DNA from: Microcystis viridis FACHB-1342
Lineage (GTDB): Bacteria > Cyanobacteriota > Cyanobacteriia > Cyanobacteriales > Microcystaceae
Reading direction: 5' to 3'
DNA: 64,000 bases
NCBI RefSeq assembly: GCF_014698335.1
Contig: NZ_JACJSV010000006.1
Span: 38,638 to 102,637 of the forward strand
Part shown: positions 18,755 to 27,169 of the stretch, piece after piece
Position numbering within the stretch: the first letter of the stretch is position 1
Layout of the letters: each line of letters opens with the position of its first letter
Translations under genes and position numbers: made by a program
The notes under the pieces: generated by a model
Database searches by the model: none
What the model saw: the letters and a program-made list of their open reading frames with translations, nothing else
Told to the model about the DNA's origin: nothing

Positions 18755-19750
18755 ATGAAATATCTTAAATTTATCTTTCTGGGTTTAGGTTTTGTTTTAC
18801 TAGGGGTAATTTTGCGCCAAACAAATCTGCAAGAAGTTTGGCAACAAATCACCCTAGTCGGTTGGTGGGGAATGACATTAGTGATTATTTTTTACTTCCT
18901 AGAATTTCTCACCGATGTTTTTACTTGGCAACTAACTTTTAAAAGTATTCCTATCCAACCTAGATGGACAATTCGCCTATTATTAATTTACATGGTAGGG
19001 GCAGCCTTTAATCGCGTGACTCCCTTCGCTTCGTTGGGAGGAGAAGGTTTTAAAGCAGTGATGTTAAAAACTCACTATCAGATTAGCTACAAAGAAACCA
19101 GTGCCTCGATTATTTTGACCAAGACGTTAAATACTGCTTCCCTTGTCTTCTTTGCAATTATCGGTTTTTTTCTGCTCCTAGCTTCCCCAAAATTTTCTAA
19201 TTCTTTTAAAACTTTTACCGGATTAAGTCTCGCTATATTCTCCAGTTGTATTCTGATATTTTTCTTGATTCAGCGATTCCGTTTATCCTCCAGAATAGTT
19301 AATCGATTAGGTCATTCTTTTTTAGGCGATCGACTAGCCAAACCTTTAGAAAATCTTCGCAGTGTCGATGATCGTTTAGGAGAATTTTACCGGAATCTGC
19401 CCCTATTTAGAAATGGCTTGATCGTCGGTTTTCTCAATTGGCCTCTCGGAGTTTTAGAAATCTATGTTTTAATGCAGTTTCTCCAACATCCGATCAGTTT
19501 TGCCGATGCTTGGTTATTTGATTCTGTTGCCCAATTGGTACGCGCTGGAACCTTTTTTATTCCCGCTAATATCGGTACTTTAGAAGGTTCTTTAGTGCTG
19601 CTGGGTGCTTCCTTAACCGGCAGTCTAGAATTAGGTTTAGCGATTTCTGTAATTCGCCGGGTTAAAGATATTCTCTGGATTATATTAGGTTTATTGATCT
19701 GGTGGTTATTTTCCCTAAGACCGACTTTACCCGATCGCTCTTCAAAATAA
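18755..19750 (+). CDS. Lysylphosphatidylglycerol synthase-type flippase-domain membrane protein (UPF0104/AglD-like)
   Basis: A 331-residue polytopic membrane protein with about eight hydrophobic segments. It has the family signature (NRVTPFASLGGEGFKAVMLK near residue 88; FFIPANIGTLEGSLVLLGA near 270). The domain is the membrane half of MprF-type lysyl-PG synthases, and as a stand-alone protein it is often linked to lipid flipping. It lacks the soluble aminoacyl-transferase domain. It follows the sulfotransferase after a short heptamer repeat. The last 100 bases of the gene are duplicated at 20046-20154. Confidence 0.82.
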   Translation: MKYLKFIFLGLGFVLLGVILRQTNLQEVWQQITLVGWWGMTLVIIFYFLEFLTDVFTWQLTFKSIPIQPRWTIRLLLIYMVGAAFNRVTPFASLGGEGFKAVMLKTHYQISYKETSASIILTKTLNTASLVFFAIIGFFLLLASPKFSNSFKTFTGLSLAIFSSCILIFFLIQRFRLSSRIVNRLGHSFLGDRLAKPLENLRSVDDRLGEFYRNLPLFRNGLIVGFLNWPLGVLEIYVLMQFLQHPISFADAWLFDSVAQLVRAGTFFIPANIGTLEGSLVLLGASLTGSLELGLAISVIRRVKDILWIILGLLIWWLFSLRPTLPDRSSK

Positions 19751-19758
19751 TCTCAATC

Positions 19759-19868
19759 ATACTAAATCCGTTGAGTATAGGTAACATATCAGGAGAGGCA
19801 CTCACGTACTCATGTACTCATGCAAAAAGGGGAATAAATAATCAGTCTTTAATAACCAGATTTAGTAT
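19759..19868. mobile_element. MITE with ATACTAAATC terminal inverted repeats (110 bp)
   Basis: ATACTAAATCCGGTT-like ends (left ATACTAAATCCGTT; right, in reverse complement, ATACTAAATCTGGTT) enclose an AT-rich core with CTCACGTACTCATGTACTCATG. Same family as 4761-4880. It lies between the flippase gene and the duplicated copy of its 3' end. Confidence 0.7.
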
Positions 19869-19940
19869 TATCAGTAACTTTTAAATTAGTACAAATATAT
19901 GAACAACTGCGTGTAAGCATCCCACCGAAAAGCTAATGCG

Positions 19941-20001
19941 CGGGGGTTTGGGGGCGGCGCCACGCCCCCAACGGGGGGTTTGGGGGGTAGAACCCCCCAA
20001 A
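19941..20001. repeat. GC-rich hairpin repeat
   Basis: Nested inverted repeats: GGGGGCG / CGCCCCC flanking GCGCCA, and TTGGGGGG / CCCCCCAA flanking TAGAA. It is strikingly G/C-rich compared with the surrounding AT-rich DNA. It is non-coding and looks like a dispersed palindromic element. Confidence 0.6.
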
Positions 20002-20045
20002 AGTCTGGATTGAGGACAAAAAATCTAGAAAGCACAGTTTTTAAA

Positions 20046-20154
20046 AATTCGCCTGGTTAAAGATATTCTCTGGATTAGCTTAGGTTTGTTGATCTGGTGG
20101 TTATTTTCCCTAAGACCGACTTTACCCGATCGCTCTTCAAAATAATCTCCATCA
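20046..20154 (+). pseudogene. Duplicated 3' end of the flippase gene
   Basis: These about 109 bases match 19651-19759, the last 33 codons of the flippase gene plus a few bases beyond its stop, with roughly ten differences. The copies are direct and about 395 bases apart, with a MITE and a GC-rich hairpin between them. The fragment ends just before the kaiC stop. It is a non-functional relic of a duplication or element-mediated rearrangement. Confidence 0.8.
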
Positions 20155-20166
20155 GTCAACTCCCGA

Positions 20167-21729
20167 TTATTCATCCTGTAATTTTTCGCGTACATTGCGA
20201 ACAATCCGCGATAATTCAGTCTTTTCATCGACGCTAATTTTAGTCGGAGAACCACTAATAATCCGCTCGTAATTGCGGAAAGAATCCTTGATATCCGCCC
20301 CATCCTGACTGATAGTATATTCACGAATGCCTTTATCGTGCCAAGAACCGCGCATCTTAAAGACGTTAATCGCTCGCGACATTTCGCCACGAATTTCCAC
20401 ATACTGCAACATTAAAATCGTGTCGGTAATCGTAGAAATATGGGATTCAGTGATCGAGTGCGCTCCCATAAATTGGTCGGTGGTATTGGTGAAAAATCCC
20501 GTAATTTCCTCCTGTTTGGCGTATCCTGTCACCCCGATCACAAATTGCCGAAAAGCATTATTTGTCACCCCGCGAGCGAGCGCCGATAGAGAATCGATGG
20601 CAATGCGGGAGGGTTTAAATTCCGAGATTTCCGACTTAATCATCTGTAAATGGTCTTCCAATCCCGCCGATTCCGGGTAAGAACACAACAATTTTAATAA
20701 TCCCTTGCGTTCCATCTCCTCAAAATCGATCCCCCAAGAAGAAGCATTTCGGGACAATTGGGCGCGAGATTCTTCATAAGCGAACAAAATCGCCCGCTCA
20801 CCGCGCCTACAGCCTTCTTCCAGAAATTTACTGACTAAGAGAGTTTTACCCGTACCTGTTGCTCCTGTGGCCAAAATAATCGAATCCTTGAAAAAACCGC
20901 CTCCACACATATCATCAAGGGTTTTTACTCCCGAAGAAATGCGGACATTAGAAGAGCGCTGAGTTAAACGCATCGCACCGAGGGGGAAGATATTAATGCC
21001 ATCATTGGTGATAGTAAAGGGATATTCCCCCTTCATGTGGGTTGTTCCCCGTAATTTGAGGATTTCTGCGGTTCTGCGTCGCCTTTCTCCCTCTAGCACG
21101 TTCCGCATAATTACCACATTATCAGAGACAAATTCCTCTACACCAAAACGGGCCACCGCTCCGTATTCTTCGATACGTTCCGTGGTCATAATTGAAGTCA
21201 CTTCTAATAATTTTAACCGGGCCACGAGCCGAAAAATTTCTCGCCGCACCACTGATGCCGCTTCGTACTGCTGAAAAACGGCAGTTACAGAGTCAATTGA
21301 TACCAGTTTGGCTTTATATTTGGTAATTGCGTATTGAATGCGCTCGATTAGGGCCGAAAGATCAAAACTACCCACCACCTCTTGACCTTCCGGATCCGGG
21401 GAAGCATCGAGAATAAATAATTTACCCTGGTCAATTAATTCTTCTAAATCCCAACCAAAACTATAGGCATTTTGGATAATATCGGTGGGAGATTCTTCAA
21501 AAGTAACAAACAGGCCCGGATAGTCAAAATACTTGATCCCATGGTAGAGAAATTGCACAGCAAGCAGGGTTTTTCCCGTGCCAGAAGTGCCACTAACTAA
21601 GGTAGTTCTCCCCATGGGTAAACCACCGTGAGTGATCTCATCAAAACCTTCAATTAGGGTTCTAATTTTGCGAACACCTTTCGGTTTAATCGGTGGATTC
21701 GATTGGCTATTAGAGTTAGATTGAGTCAT
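20167..21729 (-). CDS. kaiC: Circadian clock ATPase/autokinase KaiC
   Basis: A 520-residue double RecA-fold protein, the core of the post-translational oscillator. Both Walker A motifs are present (SGTSGTGKT in CI, ATGATGTGKT in CII). The autophosphorylation pair in HISTITDT corresponds to Ser432-Thr433 here, the counterparts of S431/T432 in Synechococcus elongatus. The C-terminal A-loop/tail region (DEKTELSRIVRNVREK) that KaiA binds is intact. It is the last gene of the kaiA-kaiB-kaiC cluster, with a gap of about 190 bases after kaiB that may hold a separate kaiC promoter. Confidence 0.99.
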   Translation of the reverse strand: MTQSNSNSQSNPPIKPKGVRKIRTLIEGFDEITHGGLPMGRTTLVSGTSGTGKTLLAVQFLYHGIKYFDYPGLFVTFEESPTDIIQNAYSFGWDLEELIDQGKLFILDASPDPEGQEVVGSFDLSALIERIQYAITKYKAKLVSIDSVTAVFQQYEAASVVRREIFRLVARLKLLEVTSIMTTERIEEYGAVARFGVEEFVSDNVVIMRNVLEGERRRRTAEILKLRGTTHMKGEYPFTITNDGINIFPLGAMRLTQRSSNVRISSGVKTLDDMCGGGFFKDSIILATGATGTGKTLLVSKFLEEGCRRGERAILFAYEESRAQLSRNASSWGIDFEEMERKGLLKLLCSYPESAGLEDHLQMIKSEISEFKPSRIAIDSLSALARGVTNNAFRQFVIGVTGYAKQEEITGFFTNTTDQFMGAHSITESHISTITDTILMLQYVEIRGEMSRAINVFKMRGSWHDKGIREYTISQDGADIKDSFRNYERIISGSPTKISVDEKTELSRIVRNVREKLQDE

Positions 21730-21922
21730 TATTTATCCAGCGAGTATTTAAAGAGTAGGATTTTTATCTAATTTTTCCACAGAAACATATCAAGCCTGAC
21801 TAAACACTTTACACTATCTCGATTTCCATTGACTCTTGACTTTCCCCTAGAGGTACTAGATTAAGCCCCGATCATTTCTTCTTCAATCAATATAACCCGT
21901 CTAATCAACTATGGACAAAGAC

Positions 21923-22237
21923 CTAGCTATCATTTTCTCGTTCACGAATTTCCTCGTATAGTAAGTCTAAACCGATCAGAACCTTCTCTCGATCGGACAA
22001 ATCACCGATAATTTTCCGCACCGGGGGAGGGAGGACTTTCGCAAGGGTAGGAGTAGCGAGAATCTTGTCTTCCTCCGCTAGTTGCGGGTTTTTCAGCACG
22101 TCAATCACCTTGAGCGCATACACTCCCTGAAATTCCTCTTCTAGGATATTTTTCAGGGTTTTTAAGGCCCGCACGGAGTTGGGGGTATTGCCGGCGACGT
22201 ACAGTTTTAAAACATAGGTTTTTTTAAAGACGCTCAT
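21923..22237 (-). CDS. kaiB: Circadian clock protein KaiB
   Basis: A 104-residue thioredoxin-like, fold-switching clock protein that binds the KaiC CI ring at night and sequesters KaiA. The conserved [25 protein letters not shown] and [24 protein letters not shown] are intact, with the acidic C-terminal tail. It sits 56 bases downstream of kaiA on the same strand. Confidence 0.99.
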   Translation of the reverse strand: MSVFKKTYVLKLYVAGNTPNSVRALKTLKNILEEEFQGVYALKVIDVLKNPQLAEEDKILATPTLAKVLPPPVRKIIGDLSDREKVLIGLDLLYEEIRERENDS

Positions 22238-22293
22238 AGGTTAAGATCAAAGGGGCTGGGGATAGGAGTTTATTGTTATTTATGGGGGAGATT

Positions 22294-23304
22294 TTAGTCT
22301 ATTCCCAATAATAAATCATAAGGGATATCCTCGCGAGGTATGGAACGACGATACATTTCCCCCAAGTGAGCAAGGATATCAATGAGAGCGAGACGATAAT
22401 CTAGGAGAATTTCCTCACTTCTGCCTTCTAATTTTAACTGTTGGGAAAATTCGTCCATTAACTCCATGTGAATTTCCAGAATTTGCGACACTGAGAGATC
22501 GGTAAAAAAGACATTATTAACCAACTCATCGATCGCTTGATTAATCGGATAATCCTGTTGGAAGTAATTTAAAATAATCTCCCGATAATCTCTTCTTAAT
22601 TCCCGCAGTAATTCTTTTTTTTCCTCCGGGGCAAGATTGCGATAGAATAGCTGCGGGTTGCGTTTGTAGTAAACACCTAAATAGCCGAGTCTTTCTTTTA
22701 ATTTTTCTGCTAAACGGCGCTGTTGTAGGAGGAGAAAACTGTGATTATTTTCCACGGGATTCGGTTGGTTAACAATCGTAGTACGCTCGGAAAAAGAGCA
22801 ATTAGGAGCTAAATGGAGAAATCGAGCGATCGCTTGGTCGATAACCGAGGTGATGCTGTCTAATTCCTTGACGGTGATTTGTAATTCGGCACTATGATAG
22901 AGACAGGTGGGAGAGTCATTCATCTCAGGAGCGATGTTCTTGTCAGCGACAATGATCACTACTGGCAGTAAAATCCCCCCTTCGTAGAGTTGATTAAAAG
23001 TCGGCTGTAGGGAAGGATGAAAGACCACCAGCAAACAATCGATTTTTTCCTTCTCTGCCTCGATATTAGCCAATAGTTCGCTAGAAGATGACCCCAGGGT
23101 TAGATTATACCGTTCATTAGCCAATAAAGCCGTCAAAGAATTAACCAGCCCCAGAGGTGAACTCACCCCCGTCAAGGGTGAGTCCGTTGGGACAAAAGCA
23201 TAAATAGTCAGTCTCGGAGGCAACGTTTTCTCACCCGCAAGGTAGATAGAAATTGACAAACAATAGGTTAGGCTTTCTCTGTTGAGAAGACAACCCCCCG
23301 CCAT
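22294..23304 (-). CDS. kaiA: Circadian clock protein KaiA
   Basis: KaiA stimulates KaiC autophosphorylation. The N-terminal half is a pseudo-receiver (EKIDCLLVVFHPS, LPVVIIVADKN). The C-terminal KaiA domain begins near LAEKLKERLGYLGVYYKRNP and ends RRSIPREDIPYDLLLGID. The frame gives 336 residues, about 50 more than the S. elongatus protein. An in-frame TTG at 23223, preceded by GGTGAGA, would give 309 residues and fits the family better, so the annotated ATG is uncertain. Cluster order is kaiA-kaiB-kaiC. Confidence 0.97.
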   Translation of the reverse strand: MAGGCLLNRESLTYCLSISIYLAGEKTLPPRLTIYAFVPTDSPLTGVSSPLGLVNSLTALLANERYNLTLGSSSSELLANIEAEKEKIDCLLVVFHPSLQPTFNQLYEGGILLPVVIIVADKNIAPEMNDSPTCLYHSAELQITVKELDSITSVIDQAIARFLHLAPNCSFSERTTIVNQPNPVENNHSFLLLQQRRLAEKLKERLGYLGVYYKRNPQLFYRNLAPEEKKELLRELRRDYREIILNYFQQDYPINQAIDELVNNVFFTDLSVSQILEIHMELMDEFSQQLKLEGRSEEILLDYRLALIDILAHLGEMYRRSIPREDIPYDLLLGID

Positions 23305-23459
23305 CAGCTAAGGGAAGTTAAAGGTTAACTTTGCTTTTTGGCAGTAGGTATCGTAGTTAATTGTAATCAATGGAGCGGTTCTCTAGATGAGCGAGCGTCA
23401 TAATCAAGATAAATTCAAGTTCTAGGACGACTAATAGTTTGGCCATCAGTTTGTTAATT

Positions 23460-23670
23460 AGGGCTGGCTGAATAAATCTAAAAACCTTGTTGGATAAGAC
23501 TTTTAGACCTTTTTGAAATCCAAAAGTGCCGGGGATGGGAGTGATCAGGGGGAAAATTCAGGGACTTTTGCCCTGAAAATTAGGTAATTGACCACCTGAA
23601 AATCGGTAAAACCCTATACCCTACACCCTACACCCTGCCCCCACCGAAAAACTTTTTGCCGCAAACCCTA
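23460..23670. mobile_element. MITE of the AGGGTTTGC family (copy 2, inverted)
   Basis: Reverse complement of the element at 14554-14768, with the same ends (GGCTGGCTGAATAAATC; right end GCCGCAAACCCTA), the same GGTAATTGACCACC core and a shorter CCCTACA array. TAATTA directly flanks both ends (23455-23460 and 23669-23674), a possible target duplication. It sits in the kaiA/kinase intergenic region and may carry or replace promoter sequence. Confidence 0.8.
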
Positions 23671-23712
23671 ATTATGCCCTAAAGCTACCGCCACCGCCCC
23701 CTAATTATCCCC

Positions 23713-26085
23713 ATGCCTAGCGTTACCCTCAGTCTCCATCACTTTAATCAATCCGTCACTGCCTGTGAATTAATTATTGACAGGGCCAGTCTTTGCGATT
23801 TAATTAACACGGGCAATCCAGAAGCGATCGTGGTGGTGGATGAGAGGTATTGTCCCCTAGGACTGATTGAGAGTCAAGCCCTGATTGCTTACCTCCTCTA
23901 TCAACAACAGCACCCAGAAACCAGAAACCCCTCCCCCAACTGTCTGGATCTGAGCGGTTGGCTGCGTCCGATTATCCCTCTTAACTCGCGCATGGCCGTG
24001 AGTGAATTTCTGGCCACCCTGACGGGAGAAGCGATCGCAAAAGCCCCTATTTTAGTCGATGCTCAGGGGAAACTGTTAGGACGCTTAGACACGGGCAAAC
24101 TTCTCCAATTTTGTCTCGGGCGTTCGATTCTCGATGATCCCCCCCCGCGGCTCCGCATCAGCGATCGCATCCCCCCCCGCAGCGATCGTCCTCTGGAATT
24201 TCTGGAACAATTACCGCTGCCGCTGCTGCTCTACAGTCCAGAAGCAGGGATTTTATACCAAAATCAGGCTTGGTGTCAACAAATCGGGGCAGCTTTCCCC
24301 GCTAATATCGATAACTCTGCCTTGGCTTTAGTTAATGACCCCCTAACCCTCCCATCCCCCACTCCCCCCCTGTTTCCCCAGCGTCTGGAAACGCTGACAT
24401 CGGGTTTAACTAAGACTTGGCGCCTGTTATCCGTGCCGTTAAATTTAACGGATAATTATCCTTTGATCGAGAAAGCTTCAGGACTATGGTTACTGTTAGC
24501 CACCGATATCACCGAACAACAGCAATATTGTCAGGAATTAGCGGTTAAAAATGCCGATCTAGTCCATTTAAATCGTCTTAAGGATGAATTTCTCGCCTGT
24601 GTTAGCCATGAGTTTAAATCGCCCCTCACCGCCGTTATCGGTCTCTCCAGTCTGCTCCTGGAACAAAAAATCGGTGAACTTAACCCCCGACAGTCCAAAT
24701 ATGCCGATTTAATCTATCGCAGCGGTCGTCAGTTGATGGCTTTGGTTAATGATCTCCTCGATTTAACCCGCCTAGAGACAGGACAACTACAATTAACTTT
24801 ATCTAGAGTCAAAATCGATCGCCTCTGTCAACGGGTGTACGATATCATCGTCGATAAGTATCCCCAACGTCTCGATCTCCCCAGCAGCTATCGTCTTGAC
24901 ATCGAATCGGGGTTAGACTATGTTCTGGCCGATGAGGCCCGTTTACAACAGATGTTAGTGCATTTGTTAGATAATGCGGTAAAATTTACCGTTGATGGCG
25001 GTAATTTGGGCATTAAAGTCAATCTTTGGGAAAATTGGCTGGCTTTTACCGTCTGGGATACGGGAATCGGTATTCCGGAAGAATCCCAGCATCTGATTTT
25101 TCAGAAATTCCAACAGCTAGAAAGTCCTTTCACCCGTCAATTTGAGGGCGCAGGTTTAGGTTTGGTCCTCAGCCAAAAATTAGCACGCTGTCACGGTGGC
25201 GATCTATCTTTTGTCTCCAAAGCTCGGGAAGGTAGTGAATTTACTTTACTACTGCCGGTTCATCCCCAAGGTGCCGAGCAGGAGTCCGCTACTCCCCAGC
25301 GTCTGGTGTTGGTGGTGGAAGCTAATCCCCAAGTGATCGAACAGTTTGTCGATCGCTTGAGTGAATTGGGATTAAAAGCCATTATCGCCCGTAGCGGCAC
25401 TGAGGCGATCGAAAAAGCCCGGCAGTTAAAACCCCGTTGTGTTTTTCTCAATCCCAATCTACCCCTCTTGTCCGGTTGGGATGTGTTAACGCTGCTGAAA
25501 TCCCATCCCCAAACCAAAGATATAAAAGTTATTGTCACCGCCGCCGATTCCGAGCGCAACCGCAGTCAACAGCAAGGGGCCGATAGTTTTCTGGTTCCAC
25601 CAATCACCTCGGCTGCCCTGCAAGCTTGCCTAAATCTGACCGTTTCCCCTGTTCCTAGCCGCAAACGGCGCACTGCTCCGACTCTGCTGCGTTTACACGG
25701 TCATTATGCCCCCAATTTCTCCGATTTATCTTCCTTTAGCTGGATTTGGAATAATCAATTAGTCCGGGAGAATTATCGTTTTATCGAGGCCGATAGTTGC
25801 GAACAGGCGGAACTTTTAGCCACTGTCTGGGAGGTGGACGCTATCTTAATTGATAGTTCGATCGCAGAAGATTTATACTCTTATCTGCAAACCTTGAGCG
25901 AGTCGGAAACCCTCGCTAATTTACCCCTAGTCACCCTTGATGTGGCTGTCACCGAGGTAGCCAATCAAATCCCCGGTTTAGCCGTTTTTCCCTGTTTGGC
26001 CCCCCCAACGGAAAACCGCATTGAACAGCTATTAAAGGTAATCGAGACTGCTGATCTGGCTTTTTCTCGCCACAAAGAACAGTAA
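23713..26085 (+). CDS. Hybrid sensor histidine kinase with N-terminal CBS-like region and a degenerate receiver
   Basis: A 790-residue protein. The N-terminal 140 residues look like a CBS pair (EAIVVVDERYCPLGLIESQAL, KAPILVDAQGKLLGRLD). A PAS-like segment follows (about 170-270). HisKA has SHEFKSPLTAV with phospho-acceptor His299. The HATPase contains DNAVKFT and DTGIGIP. The first receiver-like domain (about 535-650) reads VFLNPNLPLLSGWD, with Asn580 where the phosphorylated Asp should be, and its acidic pocket is also altered. A second weak receiver-like region may follow. The layout recalls CikA, a clock kinase with a pseudo-receiver. It is divergent from kaiABC. Confidence 0.85.
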   Translation: MPSVTLSLHHFNQSVTACELIIDRASLCDLINTGNPEAIVVVDERYCPLGLIESQALIAYLLYQQQHPETRNPSPNCLDLSGWLRPIIPLNSRMAVSEFLATLTGEAIAKAPILVDAQGKLLGRLDTGKLLQFCLGRSILDDPPPRLRISDRIPPRSDRPLEFLEQLPLPLLLYSPEAGILYQNQAWCQQIGAAFPANIDNSALALVNDPLTLPSPTPPLFPQRLETLTSGLTKTWRLLSVPLNLTDNYPLIEKASGLWLLLATDITEQQQYCQELAVKNADLVHLNRLKDEFLACVSHEFKSPLTAVIGLSSLLLEQKIGELNPRQSKYADLIYRSGRQLMALVNDLLDLTRLETGQLQLTLSRVKIDRLCQRVYDIIVDKYPQRLDLPSSYRLDIESGLDYVLADEARLQQMLVHLLDNAVKFTVDGGNLGIKVNLWENWLAFTVWDTGIGIPEESQHLIFQKFQQLESPFTRQFEGAGLGLVLSQKLARCHGGDLSFVSKAREGSEFTLLLPVHPQGAEQESATPQRLVLVVEANPQVIEQFVDRLSELGLKAIIARSGTEAIEKARQLKPRCVFLNPNLPLLSGWDVLTLLKSHPQTKDIKVIVTAADSERNRSQQQGADSFLVPPITSAALQACLNLTVSPVPSRKRRTAPTLLRLHGHYAPNFSDLSSFSWIWNNQLVRENYRFIEADSCEQAELLATVWEVDAILIDSSIAEDLYSYLQTLSESETLANLPLVTLDVAVTEVANQIPGLAVFPCLAPPTENRIEQLLKVIETADLAFSRHKEQ

Positions 26086-26316
26086 GGGTAAGTCGGGCCA
26101 GTCTTGGGATGACAAGCAATGTCGATGCTCTAGCCCGATTTTACCTAGAACTTGGTGCTAAAGCGCAACTACAAACCTTAACTCAACCTAGAGATTATTA
26201 ACTCAATTTTCTCAAAAAAATCGACCAGCCGTTAGGTGAGAAAAAGAGAAGAACCGAGAACATTAACGCACCCTACAAATTAAGATGGTGCGTTACGGCG
26301 CGATCATAATTTAATT
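26086..26316. other. Intergenic region with a short frame and a repeat end
   Basis: A 30-codon frame at 26109-26201 (MTSNVDALARFYLELGAKAQL...) could be a tiny gene or the tail of a lost one; I cannot decide. From about 26266 the sequence is a partial copy of the ACGCACC...GCGTTACGGCGCGATCATA repeat found at 28440-28530 and 29765-29885. Confidence 0.45.
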
Positions 26317-26494
26317 AGGGCTTGCTGAAAAAGTTTTTCGTGGGGGTAGGGTGTGGGGTGTGGGGTGTAGGGTTTTACCGATTTTGAGGGGGTCAATTAC
26401 CTAATTTTCAGGGAAAAAGTCCCTGAATTTTCCACCCGATCACTCCCATATTTGGTACTTTTTGATTGACAAAAAGTCTAAAAGTCTTATTTAG
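26317..26494. mobile_element. MITE of the AGGGTTTGC family (copy 3), truncated at its right end
   Basis: The left end AGGGCTTGCTGAAAAAG, the GGGTGTG array and the GGGGGTCAATTACC and TTTTCAGGGAAAAAGTCC blocks match copies 1 and 2. At the right end the usual CCAACAAGGTTTTTAG segment is shortened and the AAACC terminus is missing. The element runs straight into the stop codon of the PIN toxin gene. Confidence 0.75.
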
Positions 26495-26846
26495 TTATTC
26501 CAAATTGTTGCAAAATTAATAAATCTTGATCGCCTGTAATTAAAAAGTCAGCTTGACTATCTTTGGCTAAGGCTAAAAGGTAGTTATCTTTAGCGTTTCT
26601 ACAGATATTAATTTTTGATTTAGTTTCAATACATAACCCAATTATGTTTACAAGCTCAAGTAACTCTTGAACTTTACTTTGGGGAAAATGCTTTTGTAAT
26701 TTTGGTCTTTTGGTAACAAGGTTAATCTCATTAAGTAGCTGTGGAGAAAAAATCGGCAGAAGAGTTTTGGCTAACTGTTTACCAATAAGAAAGCTAATCC
26801 AAAGGTTAGTATCAATAATAACTTTAATTGGTGGCTTGTTGTCCAT
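26487..26846 (-). CDS. PIN-domain toxin (COG1569 type), C-terminus cut by a MITE
   Basis: A 119-residue PIN protein: VIIDTNLWISF, SPQLLNEI, NICRNAKDNYLLALA and DFLITGDQDLL carry the family acidic residues. It overlaps the upstream antitoxin gene by 23 bases. The family usually continues 12-20 residues past the GDQDLL motif with a short strand and helix. Here the frame ends at ITK inside the right end of the neighbouring MITE. The core active site remains, so activity cannot be excluded. Confidence 0.78.
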   Translation of the reverse strand: MDNKPPIKVIIDTNLWISFLIGKQLAKTLLPIFSPQLLNEINLVTKRPKLQKHFPQSKVQELLELVNIIGLCIETKSKINICRNAKDNYLLALAKDSQADFLITGDQDLLILQQFGITK

Positions 26847-27060
26847 AAATTTCAGCCCTAACTTCCTCCACTTCTTCGGTAATTGTCTCTAAGGAAAGCT
26901 CATCAGTTTTAAAAGTTTCTAGAAGTTGGGTTAATTTTTGATTTAAAGTTTCTTTTTCGAGTTCTTTACTGAGTTTTATTTTGTCACTTTCTGGGAGTTG
27001 TTTAACCAAATCTAAAATCTGGTCAAAGTTTAAGGTTAGTTGGTAAGTTTTTTGGTTCAT
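26824..27060 (-). CDS. Antitoxin of the PIN toxin pair
   Basis: A 78-residue acidic, coiled-coil-like protein (MNQKTYQLTLNFDQILDLVKQLPESDKIKLSKELEKE...). It overlaps the toxin start, as in many cyanobacterial COG1569 pairs. The ITEEVEEVRAEIYGQ tail is typical of these antitoxins. It presumably wraps the toxin and represses its own promoter. Confidence 0.75.
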   Translation of the reverse strand: MNQKTYQLTLNFDQILDLVKQLPESDKIKLSKELEKETLNQKLTQLLETFKTDELSLETITEEVEEVRAEIYGQQATN

Positions 27061-27169
27061 TTTCTCAAATTATTGTTGATTGATAAAGTTTAATTGCTCG
27101 CAGTGCATACTCAAAACAACGTTCCCGAATATCTATTTGTTTCTTCTATTCTTTTTGATAATTCATAAT

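Noticed and set aside
19941..20001. GC-rich palindrome considered as a kaiC terminator
   Set aside because: It lies over 160 bases beyond the kaiC stop, past the duplicated gene fragment, has no T-run, and looks like a dispersed repeat.
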